NCBI RefSeq assembly: GCF_000092065.1
Contig: NC_009368.1
Coordinates: 558,001-622,000, forward strand
DNA length: 64,000 nt
Direction of reading: 5' to 3'
From: Ostreococcus lucimarinus CCE9901
Taxonomy: Eukaryota; Chlorophyta; Mamiellophyceae; Mamiellales; Bathycoccaceae
The notes beneath the pieces are model-generated. The model searched no databases and was not told the origin of the DNA. It worked only from the letters and a program-made list of their open reading frames with translations. A program made the translations under genes and the position numbers. Of the stretch, positions 27,590 to 36,605 are shown piece by piece; the first letter of the stretch is position 1; each line of letters starts with the position of its first letter.

Positions 27590-27596
27590 TTTTTTT
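27590..27596 (+). terminator. Pol III terminator of tRNA-Thr
   Basis: A run of seven T, 14 bases after the discriminator. Confidence 0.8.
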
Positions 27597-27692
27597 AGCC
27601 TATCATTTACAAATATTTTATTTATTTCATCTCACTGCGTCACATGCCCGAATGTCCGATTGCTCGATTGTCCAACCGCGGCGGTTCAGGTC

Positions 27693-27728
27693 GAGACGAG
27701 ACGAGACGAGACGAGACGAGACGAGACG
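27693..27728 (+). repeat. (GAGAC)7 pentamer array at the 5' end of CPW-repeat gene B
   Basis: Seven GAGAC units immediately upstream of the copy B start. The bases between array and ATG (GACGCGCGCCACGGCGCGAC and on to GGGATG) match copy A. Confidence 0.9.
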
Positions 27729-27754
27729 ACGCGCGCCACGGCGCGACGCGCGGG

Positions 27755-29206
27755 ATGTCGCTCGCGGAGGAACAGGCGCGGAGGGACGATGAAGTCTACG
27801 ACGCACTCATCCGTGAACTCGAGCGCGTCCCGGACGATGCAAGGGATGCGGTGGCGTCGTTTTTACAAGATTTGAGACGCGACGGCGTCGATTGGTACCG
27901 GGTTGGCGACGGTGGCGAGTTTGATGACAAGGAGAGTTTCTTTCGAACAGTACATGCGGGGGCGTGCATGCGGGCTGCGCGCATTATGGGTTCAGGATGT
28001 TTGAAGTTCGCGCGCGAGCACGGGTGTCCTTGGAACGAGTGGACTTGCCTGTTTGCCGCCATGAATGGAAATCTGGACTGTTTGAAGTACGCGCACGAGA
28101 ACGGGTGTCCTTGGGACAACAGGACGTGCGATAATGCCGCCCGTTATGGACATTTGGACTGTTTGGAGTACGCGCACGAGAACGGGTGTCCTTGGAACTG
28201 GGCGACGTGCGATAATGCCGCCTATTATGGACATTTGGAATGTTTGGAGTACGCGCACGAGAACGGGTGTCCTTGGGACGAGATGACGTGCCTGTTTGCC
28301 GCCAAGTATGGACATTTGGAATGTTTGAAGTACGCGCACGAGCACGGGTGTCCTTGGGACGTGTCTACGTGCCAGGCTGCCGCCGAGTATGGACATTTGG
28401 ACTGTTTGCGATACGCGCACGAGAACGGGTGTCCTTGGGACAAGCGGACGTGCGATAAGGCCGCCTATTATGGACATTTGGAGTGTTTGAAGTACGCGCA
28501 CGAGCACGGGTGTCCTTGGGACAACAGGACGTGCGATAATGCCGCCCGTTATGGACATTTGGAATGTTTGGAGTACGCGCACGAGAACGGGTGTCCTTGG
28601 GACGAGATGACGTGCCTGTTTGCCGCCTCGAATGGACATTTGGAATGTTTGAAGTACGCGCACGAGCACGGGTGTCCTTGGGACTATTGGACGTGCTATA
28701 ATGCCGCCTATTATGGACATTTGGAGTGTTTGAAGTACGCGCACGAGCACGGGTGTCCTTGGGACAACAGGACGTGCGATAATGCCGCCCGTTATGGACA
28801 TTTGGAATGTTTGAAGTACGCGCACGAGAACGGGTGTCCTTGGGACGAGGTGACGTGCGATAATGCCGCCTATTATGGACATTTGGAGTGTTTGAAGTAC
28901 GCGCGCGAGAACGGGTGTCCTTGGAACGAGAAGACGTGCATGGATGCCGCCGAGAACGGACATTTGGAATGTTTGAAGTACGCGTGCGCTCACGGATGTC
29001 CAGGCTCCGATCGGTACGCCGAGGCGCTGAACGAAGTCGTCATCCCAGACGTCGACGAGTCATTCGGCGTCGAAGTCGCGCTCGCGTTTCAACAAAACGG
29101 CGGCGAGATCTCCATGCGCGAGTTCCTGCCGTTATGGGTAGCGCACAGAGAAGGTTACCGCGACGCGCACTTAGAAATCGCTCGAAACTGGATAGCTCAC
29201 GATTGA
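27755..29206 (+). CDS. Ankyrin-like CPW-repeat protein, copy B (12 full repeats)
   Basis: This 483-aa protein is a paralog of copy A (12249-13241), with twelve full 27-residue units and a partial thirteenth against five in copy A. Units follow CLKYAHENGCPWDxxTCDNA with AxYGHLE at the end; the invariant residues are the CPW, TC and AA positions. The N-terminal block (ARDAVASFLQDLRRDGVDW) and C-terminus (SMREFLPLWVAHREGYRDAH) are nearly the same in both copies. Repeat pitch is shorter than the 33-residue ankyrin norm, but the helix-turn-helix pattern is similar. The start is the ATG at 27755. Function is unknown; a protein-binding solenoid is the most likely reading. Confidence 0.82.
   Translation: MSLAEEQARRDDEVYDALIRELERVPDDARDAVASFLQDLRRDGVDWYRVGDGGEFDDKESFFRTVHAGACMRAARIMGSGCLKFAREHGCPWNEWTCLFAAMNGNLDCLKYAHENGCPWDNRTCDNAARYGHLDCLEYAHENGCPWNWATCDNAAYYGHLECLEYAHENGCPWDEMTCLFAAKYGHLECLKYAHEHGCPWDVSTCQAAAEYGHLDCLRYAHENGCPWDKRTCDKAAYYGHLECLKYAHEHGCPWDNRTCDNAARYGHLECLEYAHENGCPWDEMTCLFAASNGHLECLKYAHEHGCPWDYWTCYNAAYYGHLECLKYAHEHGCPWDNRTCDNAARYGHLECLKYAHENGCPWDEVTCDNAAYYGHLECLKYARENGCPWNEKTCMDAAENGHLECLKYACAHGCPGSDRYAEALNEVVIPDVDESFGVEVALAFQQNGGEISMREFLPLWVAHREGYRDAHLEIARNWIAHD
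28003..28990 (+). repeat. Tandem 81-bp coding repeats (12 full units)
   Basis: The 27-codon unit is repeated head to tail with very high nucleotide identity. A three-unit block recurs within the array, pointing to recent expansion or unequal crossing-over. Confidence 0.85.
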
Positions 29207-29408
29207 ATCGACCGACCGCGCACCGCCGCCGACCAACCGTCTCGCCTCCACGCGCGCGCGCTCTACTCACGAGTGACTATGATCATTACACTTTCTCGCG
29301 CTTCGCCGCGCTTCGCGTTCGTTTCTCGCGCTTTGCGTTCTCGCCCCCCCCGCGCGCGTCTCCCGCGTCCCATCCCGCCTCGCGCCCCGCCCCGCGCCCT
29401 CCTGGCCC

Positions 29409-29603
29409 TCACGCCGACGGTCGCAGCGCCTTCGCCACCGCCGCCGCGCTCGGCACCGCTCGCGTCGCCTTCCCATCCCTCGAAAACGTCTCCACGAGCT
29501 CGCGCGGCACGATCGCCGGCAGCGCCATCCCGAGCCCACCGATCGCGCACGACCACATCACCACCGGTTCGCGGTGCATCGCGCGATAGAACCACCCCGC
29601 CAT
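29409..29603 (-). CDS. NDUFA3: NDUFA3 (B9)-like subunit of mitochondrial complex I
   Basis: A 64-aa single-TM protein starting MAGWFYRAMHREPVVMWSC. REPVVMWSCAIGGLGMALPA matches the [20 protein letters not shown] segment of human NDUFA3, an accessory subunit of NADH dehydrogenase in the inner mitochondrial membrane. A short polar tail follows (SRDGKATRAVPSAAAV). An upstream in-frame ATG at 29696 would add 31 charged residues (MVLEYDERGFAIRDDD...); I prefer the downstream start because it places the membrane segment as in the family. The protein is short and weakly conserved, so the call is moderate. Confidence 0.6.
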   Translation of the reverse strand: MAGWFYRAMHREPVVMWSCAIGGLGMALPAIVPRELVETFSRDGKATRAVPSAAAVAKALRPSA

Positions 29604-29890
29604 GCGCTCGCGCCGTCCCTCGCGCGCGCGTCGCGCTCTCGCGCGCGCGTCGTCGTCGCGAATCGCGAACCCTCGTTCGTCGTATTCAAGCACCACACGG
29701 ACCCATCGCGCGCACCGTCCGGTCCGTGTTCATCTCATACCGACTCGACGGCGCGCGCGACGCGGATCGCGCGCGCCCCGCCTCTCGCGCGCGCGCGTCG
29801 TTTGCTCATCACGCTAAGGCAGAACCTCGGTTCTCGGCTACGAACACGAACGCACAGTAATTCACCACACACACACGCACACCGCACACG

Positions 29891-30447
29891 ATGAAATACG
29901 TCGCCGCGTACTTGCTGGTGCGCACGATCGCGAACGAGCGCGCGAGGGCATCGCGCGCGGGACGACGACGGGACGCGGGGACGCGCGATGGGAGGCGCGC
30001 CGGAACGCTCGAGGGACGCGAGCGAGAGGAAGCGTTCGTTCGTTTCGGGACGGCGCGAACGCGCGCGCGGGCACGCGAGGGGTCGGAAGCGCGGGCGACG
30101 CGGGACGGCGAACGATGGGGCTAGGGCTTTGGGGACGACGACTGACGCGGACTCTCGCTTCGCGACGCGCAGGCGCAACTCGCCGGGAAGGAATCTCCTT
30201 CCGAGGCCGATGTGAAGGCGATTCTCGCCGGAGGTACGTCGCGAACGACGCGCGACGCGACGCGACGCGACGCGAACGCGCGCCTCGAGAGACGCGCGAC
30301 TGACGAGACGACGACGCGCTTCGTTCGAACGCAGCCGCGGCGGAGGTCGACGATTCCAAGCTCTCCGCCTTCTTCAAGGAAATCGAGGGTAAGGACGTCG
30401 CGGAATTGATCGCTGAAGGTAACGCCAAGCTCGCGTCCGTGCCCTCG

Positions 30448-30493
<46 letters not shown>

Positions 30494-30585
30494 CCGGCGG
30501 CGCGGCCGCCGCGGCGGCTCCGGAAGCCGAAGAGGAAGAAGAAGCCGACATGGACTTCGAACTTGTTCGATTAATCGTTCGATAG
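29891..30585 (+). CDS. RPP2: 60S acidic ribosomal protein P2, three exons, altered C-terminus
   Basis: Exons 29891-29917, 30173-30233 and 30335-30585 join to 112 aa. Both introns are GT-AG with CTGAC. Exon 1 gives MKYVAAYLL, exon 2 [18 protein letters not shown], and exon 3 [20 protein letters not shown] then [15 protein letters not shown], a classic P2 sequence. A Gly-rich and Ala-rich hinge and acidic stretch follow. P2 forms the ribosomal stalk with P0 and P1. The universal ending (GFDLFD type) is missing in frame: codons read [14 protein letters not shown]. One base fewer at 30560/30561 would give MDFDLFD with TAA at 30572. This is either a real frameshift or a sequence error. Confidence 0.92.
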
Positions 30586-30747
30586 ATCCCATCGTTCGCG
30601 TCGCATCGCGCGTTTCAAATCGAATCACCACTAGTCGTTCGTTGTGAAAAGTCCGAGCGCGTTCACTCACTCATCAATCGAGCACTCATCGGTCGCGCCC
30701 GATTGCCGCATTCCTCGGCGCGCCGTTCGATCGGGCGTCCACTCGCG

Positions 30748-32070
30748 ATGTCGTCCTCTCCCGCGCCGGCCGTGCTGACGTTCCAGACGTTTCTGGAAAA
30801 AATGCGTCAACCGAGCGCCGGCGCGCTCGTGCGCGACGTCAAGACGTTCATCGCGAGCCTCGACGACGACGCCTCGACGACGACGACGACGGTTGATGGC
30901 GAAGACGACGATGATGGCGACGACGACGCGATCCTGCGCGTGGCGCGGCGCGTGCAGACGTTCCTGCGCGACACGGAGGCGACGTTCGAGCGACACCCGG
31001 CGTGGCGAGGGGCGTCGATGGCGGAATTGGACGCGTCGGGGGAGGGATTGGAAAAGTACGTCATGACGAAGGCGCACGCGGGCGTCTTCGCGAGACGACG
31101 CGAAGATCGAGCGCGGGACGAAAGGCTGGCGAAACGCGTGGAGACGCTGAAGAAAATAATAGAACCGAAACATCTGGACATCGGGGAGTGCAGCGCGTCG
31201 TGGGCGCTGGCGGAGGTGGAGTTGGGGAAGATGAATCAGTTCAAGGCGCCGCGGGATAAGTTGGTGTGCGTGTTGAATACGTGTCGAATAATCAATAATA
31301 CGCTGACGACGCGGCAGGGTTCGGACGGGGGGGCGGACGATTTCTTGCCGGTGTTGATTTACGTCGCGATGCGAGCGAATCCGGGGCGGTTGGAGAGTAA
31401 TTTAAAGTACATTCAGAGATTTCGCGGCGAGTCGCGATTGGTGAGCGAGGCGGCGTACTTTTTCACCAACCTCGTGAGCGCGGCGCGGTTTTTGGGGCGA
31501 TGTGCGGCGAACGATTTCACAAACATGGATGTCGAGATGTTTGAAAGGGTGATGAACGAGGACGGGGTGTTGGCGAGCGTGGATTTAGACGAAGACGAGG
31601 AAATAGCGGAGACGCCGGTCGAGGCGGCGTCGGCGGAGAACCCGCCGCCGTCCACGCCGCCGCCGCAGATTTCGGTCGAGGAGATGAGCGCGGCGTTGAG
31701 CGCGCTCGAAGGTGGGGACACGTCGACGACGCCCAGGGAAATACCGAAGAACGCTGGCGGTGGCGTCGGCGACTACGCGACCGACGACGATAATTTGCAC
31801 ACGCCGACGTCTCGCGCCGCGGCGCCGTACGTTCCGTGGCGCACGACCGAGGACGTCGAAGCCGAGGGCGCGACGCAACTCACCGCGCTCGACGTCGCTG
31901 GAAACTTGACTTTGAGTTCGGACTATAAGTTTCTGTACGCCAAGGTGGAAGACTTGACCGTCGGCGACGTCGCGAGGTTGCTTCACGACTACAAAGGATT
32001 GGCGCTGCAGTACGAAAGCCTCAGTCGAGGCGTGGCCAAGGTGCTGACGACTCTAGATGCGCGGTTGTGA
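30748..32070 (+). CDS. VPS9: VPS9-domain Rab5 guanine nucleotide exchange factor
   Basis: A 440-aa protein. The helical N-terminal layer begins LTFQTFLEKMRQPSAGALVR. The VPS9 catalytic domain lies at about residues 140-270: ECSASWALAEVELGKMNQFK, RDKLVCVLNTCRIINNTL, ADDFLPVLIYVAMRANP (the D and P of the exchange site) and SEAAYFFTNLVSAARFL. These match plant VPS9A, which activates Rab5-type GTPases on endosomes. The C-terminal 170 residues are acidic and disordered with a short conserved end (NLTLSSDYKFLYAKVEDLTV), as in plants. The start is the first ATG in the frame. Confidence 0.93.
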   Translation: MSSSPAPAVLTFQTFLEKMRQPSAGALVRDVKTFIASLDDDASTTTTTVDGEDDDDGDDDAILRVARRVQTFLRDTEATFERHPAWRGASMAELDASGEGLEKYVMTKAHAGVFARRREDRARDERLAKRVETLKKIIEPKHLDIGECSASWALAEVELGKMNQFKAPRDKLVCVLNTCRIINNTLTTRQGSDGGADDFLPVLIYVAMRANPGRLESNLKYIQRFRGESRLVSEAAYFFTNLVSAARFLGRCAANDFTNMDVEMFERVMNEDGVLASVDLDEDEEIAETPVEAASAENPPPSTPPPQISVEEMSAALSALEGGDTSTTPREIPKNAGGGVGDYATDDDNLHTPTSRAAAPYVPWRTTEDVEAEGATQLTALDVAGNLTLSSDYKFLYAKVEDLTVGDVARLLHDYKGLALQYESLSRGVAKVLTTLDARL

Positions 32071-32122
32071 TTTAGATTTTTACAACTTAGACGAAACTTA
32101 GACGTAACCGTTCTCGTCGACA

Positions 32123-33277
32123 TTACTCTTCGCCCTCTTTGTCCTCGGACGGCAACATGAGACTGGCGCCGACGCCGCCGCCGAGCATGGTGACGACGAC
32201 GGCGAGCGAAGCCTCGGTTGGGACCTCGACGCCCGCGTACTCGACGATCATCTTGGCCCCGATAAAGCCGAGCACGAGCGCCACGGCGGTTTGCAAGTAC
32301 TTCAACTCCCCCACGGCTTTGGAAATCAACGTGTAAAGCTGTCGAAGGGATAGAATCGCAAACAAGTTTGAGGTGTACACGATGAACGGATCCTTCGTCA
32401 CTCCGAAAACCGCCGGGATGGAATCCACGGCGAAGACGACGTCGCTAATCTCCACCACCGCGAGCACGAGCAACAGCGGCGTCGCCATTTTCACCCCGTT
32501 TTGCACGGTGAAGAAATTATCGCCGTCGTAATCTTCGCTCACCTCCAAAAAGTTTCCGACAAACTTCACGATGGCGTTATCCCCCATGTCCTCCTCCTCC
32601 TCTTCCCCTTCCGCGAGTAGCTTGTACGAACTAAAAATCAAAATACCCGCAAACACCAAAAGAATGGGTTGGAAATTTTCAATCAACTCCACCCCGGCCC
32701 CGACCATGACGGCTCGCATCACCAGCGCCCCGACGATGCCGTAGTTTAACACCCTCGTCTGCCTCTCCGGCGGCACCTTGAAATACTCAAACAACAGCAC
32801 GAAGACGAATAAATTATCCACACTCAAACTCTGCTCCAACAGGTACCCAGCAAAGTATTCGCTCGCCTTATCCGCGCCCTCCACCGCGCCGATCCCCGCG
32901 CCGAACGCGCACGACACCCCCAAGCACGCCGCGACGATGGCCACGTCCCGATTCTGCTTCGCCTCGCTCGTCATCTCCCCGCTCTGTGCTGTGGTCACGC
33001 TCTCACTCTTCGTCGTCGGTTCCTCGCTCGCCGCGCGCGGTCGCGTCGTCGTCCCTCGCTTTTCTCGCGTCGTCCTCGTCGTCCTCGTCGCCGCCGCCGC
33101 GCTCGGCGTCCATCGTCGCGGCTCCGCCCGCGCCGTCCCGCTCGCCGCCCGCGCGACGCGCGATCGATTACCGATCACCGCGCGCGTCGATCGCGCGCTC
33201 GATCGCGCGCCGAGCGTCGTCGTCGCGCGCGCGCCGAGCGTCATCGTCGTCGCGGCGGATCGCGTGCCGATCACCAT
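32123..33277 (-). CDS. TERC: Plastid TerC-family thylakoid membrane protein
   Basis: A 384-aa protein with a Thr/Arg/Ala-rich transit peptide of about 90 residues, then about seven TM helices. The TerC signatures are LLEQSLSVDNLFVFVLLFEY and VVEISDVVFAVDSIPAVFGV, the latter with acidic residues in a TM segment as in the metal-linked TerC/Alx family. In Arabidopsis, chloroplast TERC helps insert thylakoid membrane proteins and seedlings without it are pigment-deficient. An acidic loop (EGEEEEEDMGD) separates the TM clusters. It is the convergent neighbour of VPS9 (52 bp). Confidence 0.94.
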   Translation of the reverse strand: MVIGTRSAATTMTLGARATTTLGARSSARSTRAVIGNRSRVARAASGTARAEPRRWTPSAAAATRTTRTTREKRGTTTRPRAASEEPTTKSESVTTAQSGEMTSEAKQNRDVAIVAACLGVSCAFGAGIGAVEGADKASEYFAGYLLEQSLSVDNLFVFVLLFEYFKVPPERQTRVLNYGIVGALVMRAVMVGAGVELIENFQPILLVFAGILIFSSYKLLAEGEEEEEDMGDNAIVKFVGNFLEVSEDYDGDNFFTVQNGVKMATPLLLVLAVVEISDVVFAVDSIPAVFGVTKDPFIVYTSNLFAILSLRQLYTLISKAVGELKYLQTAVALVLGFIGAKMIVEYAGVEVPTEASLAVVVTMLGGGVGASLMLPSEDKEGEE

Positions 33278-33526
33278 CCGCGGCGCTCGCGTCGCGCTCG
33301 CGTCGCGCTCGGCGCCCGAAACGCGCGAAGACGCGCGGAAATGCGTTCACGGCGCGCGCGCGCGGCAGGACGTCGGCGCGGTCGTCGCGCGCGCGTGTGC
33401 GGAGGGACGCGCGCGTGATCTCTCGGGGTCCGGTCGGTCGGAATAAATTTTCATAATATGAGGGTTTAAACGTATATTGAAAATGTTTAACGCTATGTAA
33501 TACACATACAACTGTACAAGAACAGA

Positions 33527-34333
33527 TCACGCGCGCGACCGACGCGCGGCGACGAGACGGTGAATGAGAATGCCGGCGGCGACGGAGACGTTCAGAGAGT
33601 CCACGCCCGCGGCGGAAGACGCCGAACGAGGGATCTCTATCAAGCGGTTGCACGCGCGGCGGACGTTGGTGCGCAAACCCGAGCCCTCGTTGCCCATGAC
33701 GAGAATCGTCGGCGCGCGCACGGAGAAATCGGAGACGTCCTCGGCGCGAGCGTCGGCGGCGGCGCCGACGACGTCCCAGCCCTCGTCTCGAGCCTTGGCT
33801 AAAAATCTGTGCATGACGCCCGTCTGATGGACGACCTGAGCCTCCATGGCGCCCGCGCTCGCTTTGCTCACGGTGGCGTTGAACGGGGCGCTGTTCTTGG
33901 CGCAACAGACGACGCCGTCGACGCCTAAAAAGTGCGCGCTTCGCAGGGCGGCGCCCAAATTTTGAGGATCCACGATTTCATCCAGCGCGAGCCACACCGG
34001 GGGTTCGCCTCGCCCGTCCCACTTCGGTAAGTCCTCCAGCGTCGGAATCTCCAACGCCTCGGCGTCGAGCAACACGCCCTGGTGCGGTTTATTATCGCAC
34101 GCCATGTTTAAATCGTGCTTGCTCGCGCGCTTCACCGTCACCGCGCGCGCCTCCGCCAACCGCAAGATCTCCGACTCCGCGCCCGCGCCCTTCCCTCCGT
34201 TCGCCGCGCCGCCCTCGCCCGTCTGCACGTACAGCGCGAACAGCGCGCGTCGATTCCGCCGCAGCGCCTCCAGCACCGGATTCGTCCCGTACACGATCTC
34301 CCCCACCAGCCCCTCCGCGATCGTCGGCGCCAC
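33527..34333 (-). CDS. MRM1: SpoU/TrmH-family rRNA 2'-O-methyltransferase (MRM1-like), 5' end unresolved
   Basis: The C-terminal 268 residues are a full SpoU methyltransferase: substrate-binding domain VGEIVYGTNPVLEALRRN, then the knotted SAM domain with VWLALDEIVDPQNLGAALRS, APTILVMGNEGSGLR and GVDSLNVSVAAGILIHRL (motifs 1-3). In mitochondria MRM1 methylates the large rRNA. The listed start at 34333 is only a GTG. The frame stays open to about 34582 (EGEASYDGFGEAPRGRLARE is in this frame) but contains no ATG. A transit-peptide-like sequence (MRAVRASPSLARLTRSTRRR) lies further up in another frame. An intron or indel near 34500-34600 seems needed; I could not place it. Confidence 0.85.
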   Translation of the reverse strand: MAPTIAEGLVGEIVYGTNPVLEALRRNRRALFALYVQTGEGGAANGGKGAGAESEILRLAEARAVTVKRASKHDLNMACDNKPHQGVLLDAEALEIPTLEDLPKWDGRGEPPVWLALDEIVDPQNLGAALRSAHFLGVDGVVCCAKNSAPFNATVSKASAGAMEAQVVHQTGVMHRFLAKARDEGWDVVGAAADARAEDVSDFSVRAPTILVMGNEGSGLRTNVRRACNRLIEIPRSASSAAGVDSLNVSVAAGILIHRLVAARRSRA

Positions 34334-34768
34334 CCCCCGCTCGCGCCTCGCCGCCGCTCGATCGTACCGCGCCTCGCGCTCGCTCCCGCGGCCGCGTCGC
34401 CGCGCGTCCTCCGCGCCCTCCCGCGCCAGCCGCCCTCGCGGCGCCTCCCCGAACCCGTCGTACGACGCCTCGCCCTCGTCGCGTCGCCCACGCGCGTCGA
34501 CGCTCGCGTCGCGCCGATTCTCGCGCGCGCGCGTCGCGCCGATCGTCCCGCGCGTCGTCGTCGTCGTTCGAGCCGCCGTCGCTCATTCGCCACGACGCGC
34601 GTCGCGTCTTCGTCGCGTCGCGTCGTCGCGTCGACCGCGTCAGCCGCGCCAGCGACGGCGACGCGCGCACCGCGCGCATCGCGCGCGCGTCGCGGCGCGC
34701 GAGACGGGCCGACGCGACGCGACGCGATGTGATTTCGATTCCGGCGGCGCCGCAGATTCCGACTCGAC

Positions 34769-36470
34769 ATGGCGCACCGGTACGAAATTCGCGCGACGCG
34801 ACGACGCGACGCGACGCGACGACGACACCGAATAGCGTCTCGCGTCGACGCGGCGCGCGACGCGGCGCGCGACGCGGTGCGCGACGCGGCACCGACGCGA
34901 TCGAATGATGATTTTGATCTCGACGACGACGACTGACGACGCCGTCGACGACGCGCGCGCGCGCAGGCGGGACGACGAGTACGATCGCGGACGTCGGGTC
35001 GCGGCGAACGATGGACGGCGCGCGGTGACGGCGACGGGGCCGTACGATCGCGCGCGGGCGGCGGCGCGGTTCGGCGGCGGCGGCGACGAGGGCGCGACGC
35101 GGGCGAACGCGAACGCGGCGCCGGATTTGGCGAATTTGCTGCGACAGGTGAACGAGGCGATGGCGCAGGGAGGGCAGGGACAGGAACATGGACAACAGGC
35201 GCGAGGTGGGCGCGGACAGGCGCCGGCGAGGGTGATATCGGGGGCGGATCCGAGGGCGAGACGGGCGGCGAGGGCGAACGCGAACGCGAGCGCGAGCGCG
35301 GCGGCGCCGACGGCGGCCGGGATGGTGTACGGACAGGGACAGGGGATGTACGGAGCGCCGATGCAGGGGGGAGGACCGCCGCCGCCGCCGCCGGCGGCGG
35401 TGGGACGGTTCGGCGGCGCGAGCGCGGGGTACGGCGGCGGCGTCGCGGCGGCGCCGCAGTTTGGGCCGGGGAGCGTCGGGTACGGCGCGCCGCCGGGGCC
35501 GCCGGGACCACCGCGCGCGGTCGCGGGCGTGCAGGCGATGGACCCGAGCTCGGTGACGGAGTACGTGATGTGTCCGAACGAAAGCGCGGGTAAGGTGATC
35601 GGACACGGCGGGGAAAAGATTAACAGCATACAAACCGAAAGCGGGGCCATCGTGAAGATTCAAAACCAAAACGAAGTCGGCCCGGGACAACCGCGAAGGA
35701 TCACGATCAGTGGCGCGCCCGAACGCGTCGCGCACGCGTCGCAGTTGGTGTACGCGATCATCGGACAATCAAGCGCGAGCCGCGCGGCGCAGGCGCCGCG
35801 CGGCGCGGGCGGCGGTCGCGACGCGGCGGGCGCCGAGATTTTCGTCCCCGTCGAGCCGGACCAGTTCGGTAAGATTATCGGTCGAGGCGGAGAGACGATT
35901 CGTAGGTTGCAAGAAGAGAGCGGCGTGCGCATGCAAGTCGATAGACCGAACAGTCGCGTGCAAATCACGGGCGACGCGTCGGGGTGTGAAGTCGCCCGAA
36001 CGTTGCTTCAGGAAGTCCTCGACGCGACGAACGAACCCGTGGGAATGGGAACGTCGGGCGCGCAGTCCACGGAGATTTCGGCGCAAGGCCAAGAGGGTCG
36101 AATCATCGGTAAGGGTGGGGAAAATATTCGTTCGCTCGCCGCGCAAACCGGCGCGAAGCTGAGCATCATCAAAGAGACGGGCATGGTTCGCATCCAAGGC
36201 GACCCGCGGCAAATCGAAGACGCCGTGCGCGCCGTCAACGAGTTCATCGACGCGCAGGTGAACCCGGTCAAGTACCCCAACGCCGTCGGCGGCGGCGCCG
36301 GGATCCCATCCAACGGCGCGTATCACCCGCCCGAAGATTCCGGCGGGTTGACGCCGTACAAGCCCCTCTGGGAGACGCACCAAAGCCCGGAGGGATACAC
36401 CTACTATTACAACACCACCACGGGCGAGACGACGTGGGAAGAACCCGAGGACTACGACGGGTTCAGCTGA
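34769..36470 (+). CDS. Three-KH plus WW domain RNA-binding protein, tiny first exon
   Basis: Exon 1 is 34769-34779 (11 nt, ATGGCGCACCG) and exon 2 is 34964-36470, reading MAHRRDDEYDRGRR; the intron (GTACG...GCGCAG, 184 nt) has CTGAC. A naive start at 34905 falls inside the intron. The product is 505 aa: Gly/Pro/Gln-rich N-terminus to about residue 175, three KH domains each with its GxxG loop (GKVIGHGGEKINSI, GKIIGRGGETIRRL, GRIIGKGGENIRSL), and a C-terminal WW domain (PEGYTYYYNTTTGETTWEEP). The architecture recalls FUBP/KHSRP-type splicing and mRNA-decay regulators, but with a WW domain in place of the Tyr-rich tail. Confidence 0.9.
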
Positions 36471-36605
36471 TCGTCTCAAAATCAAACCTTTCTCTGCGTA
36501 GTTGCGTAGTTGCGATTGAATTGACTCTCCTTTAATCACTTTTGCCCGTCTTCGCCTCGCTCGCGTCTCGCGTCGGTTACGCCCGCACTTCGCCGCGCGC
36601 GCGCG

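Noticed and set aside
28003-28990. CRISPR-like array
   Set aside because: Regular spacing is due to 81-bp coding repeats with no unique spacers; a eukaryotic nuclear context also argues against it.
27992-28993. 333-codon minus-strand ORF with regular repeats (VPRTPVLVRVLQT)
   Set aside because: It is the antisense of the 81-bp CPW units; the regularity comes from the coding repeats on plus.
28888-29589. Plus-strand ORF continuing past CPW-repeat gene B
   Set aside because: Frame shadow of the 81-bp repeats followed by low-complexity Pro/Arg; no start of its own.
34092-35768. 558-codon minus-strand ORF opposite the KH-WW gene
   Set aside because: It is an Arg/Pro shadow of the KH-WW exon, whose plus-strand frame has clear KH and WW domains.
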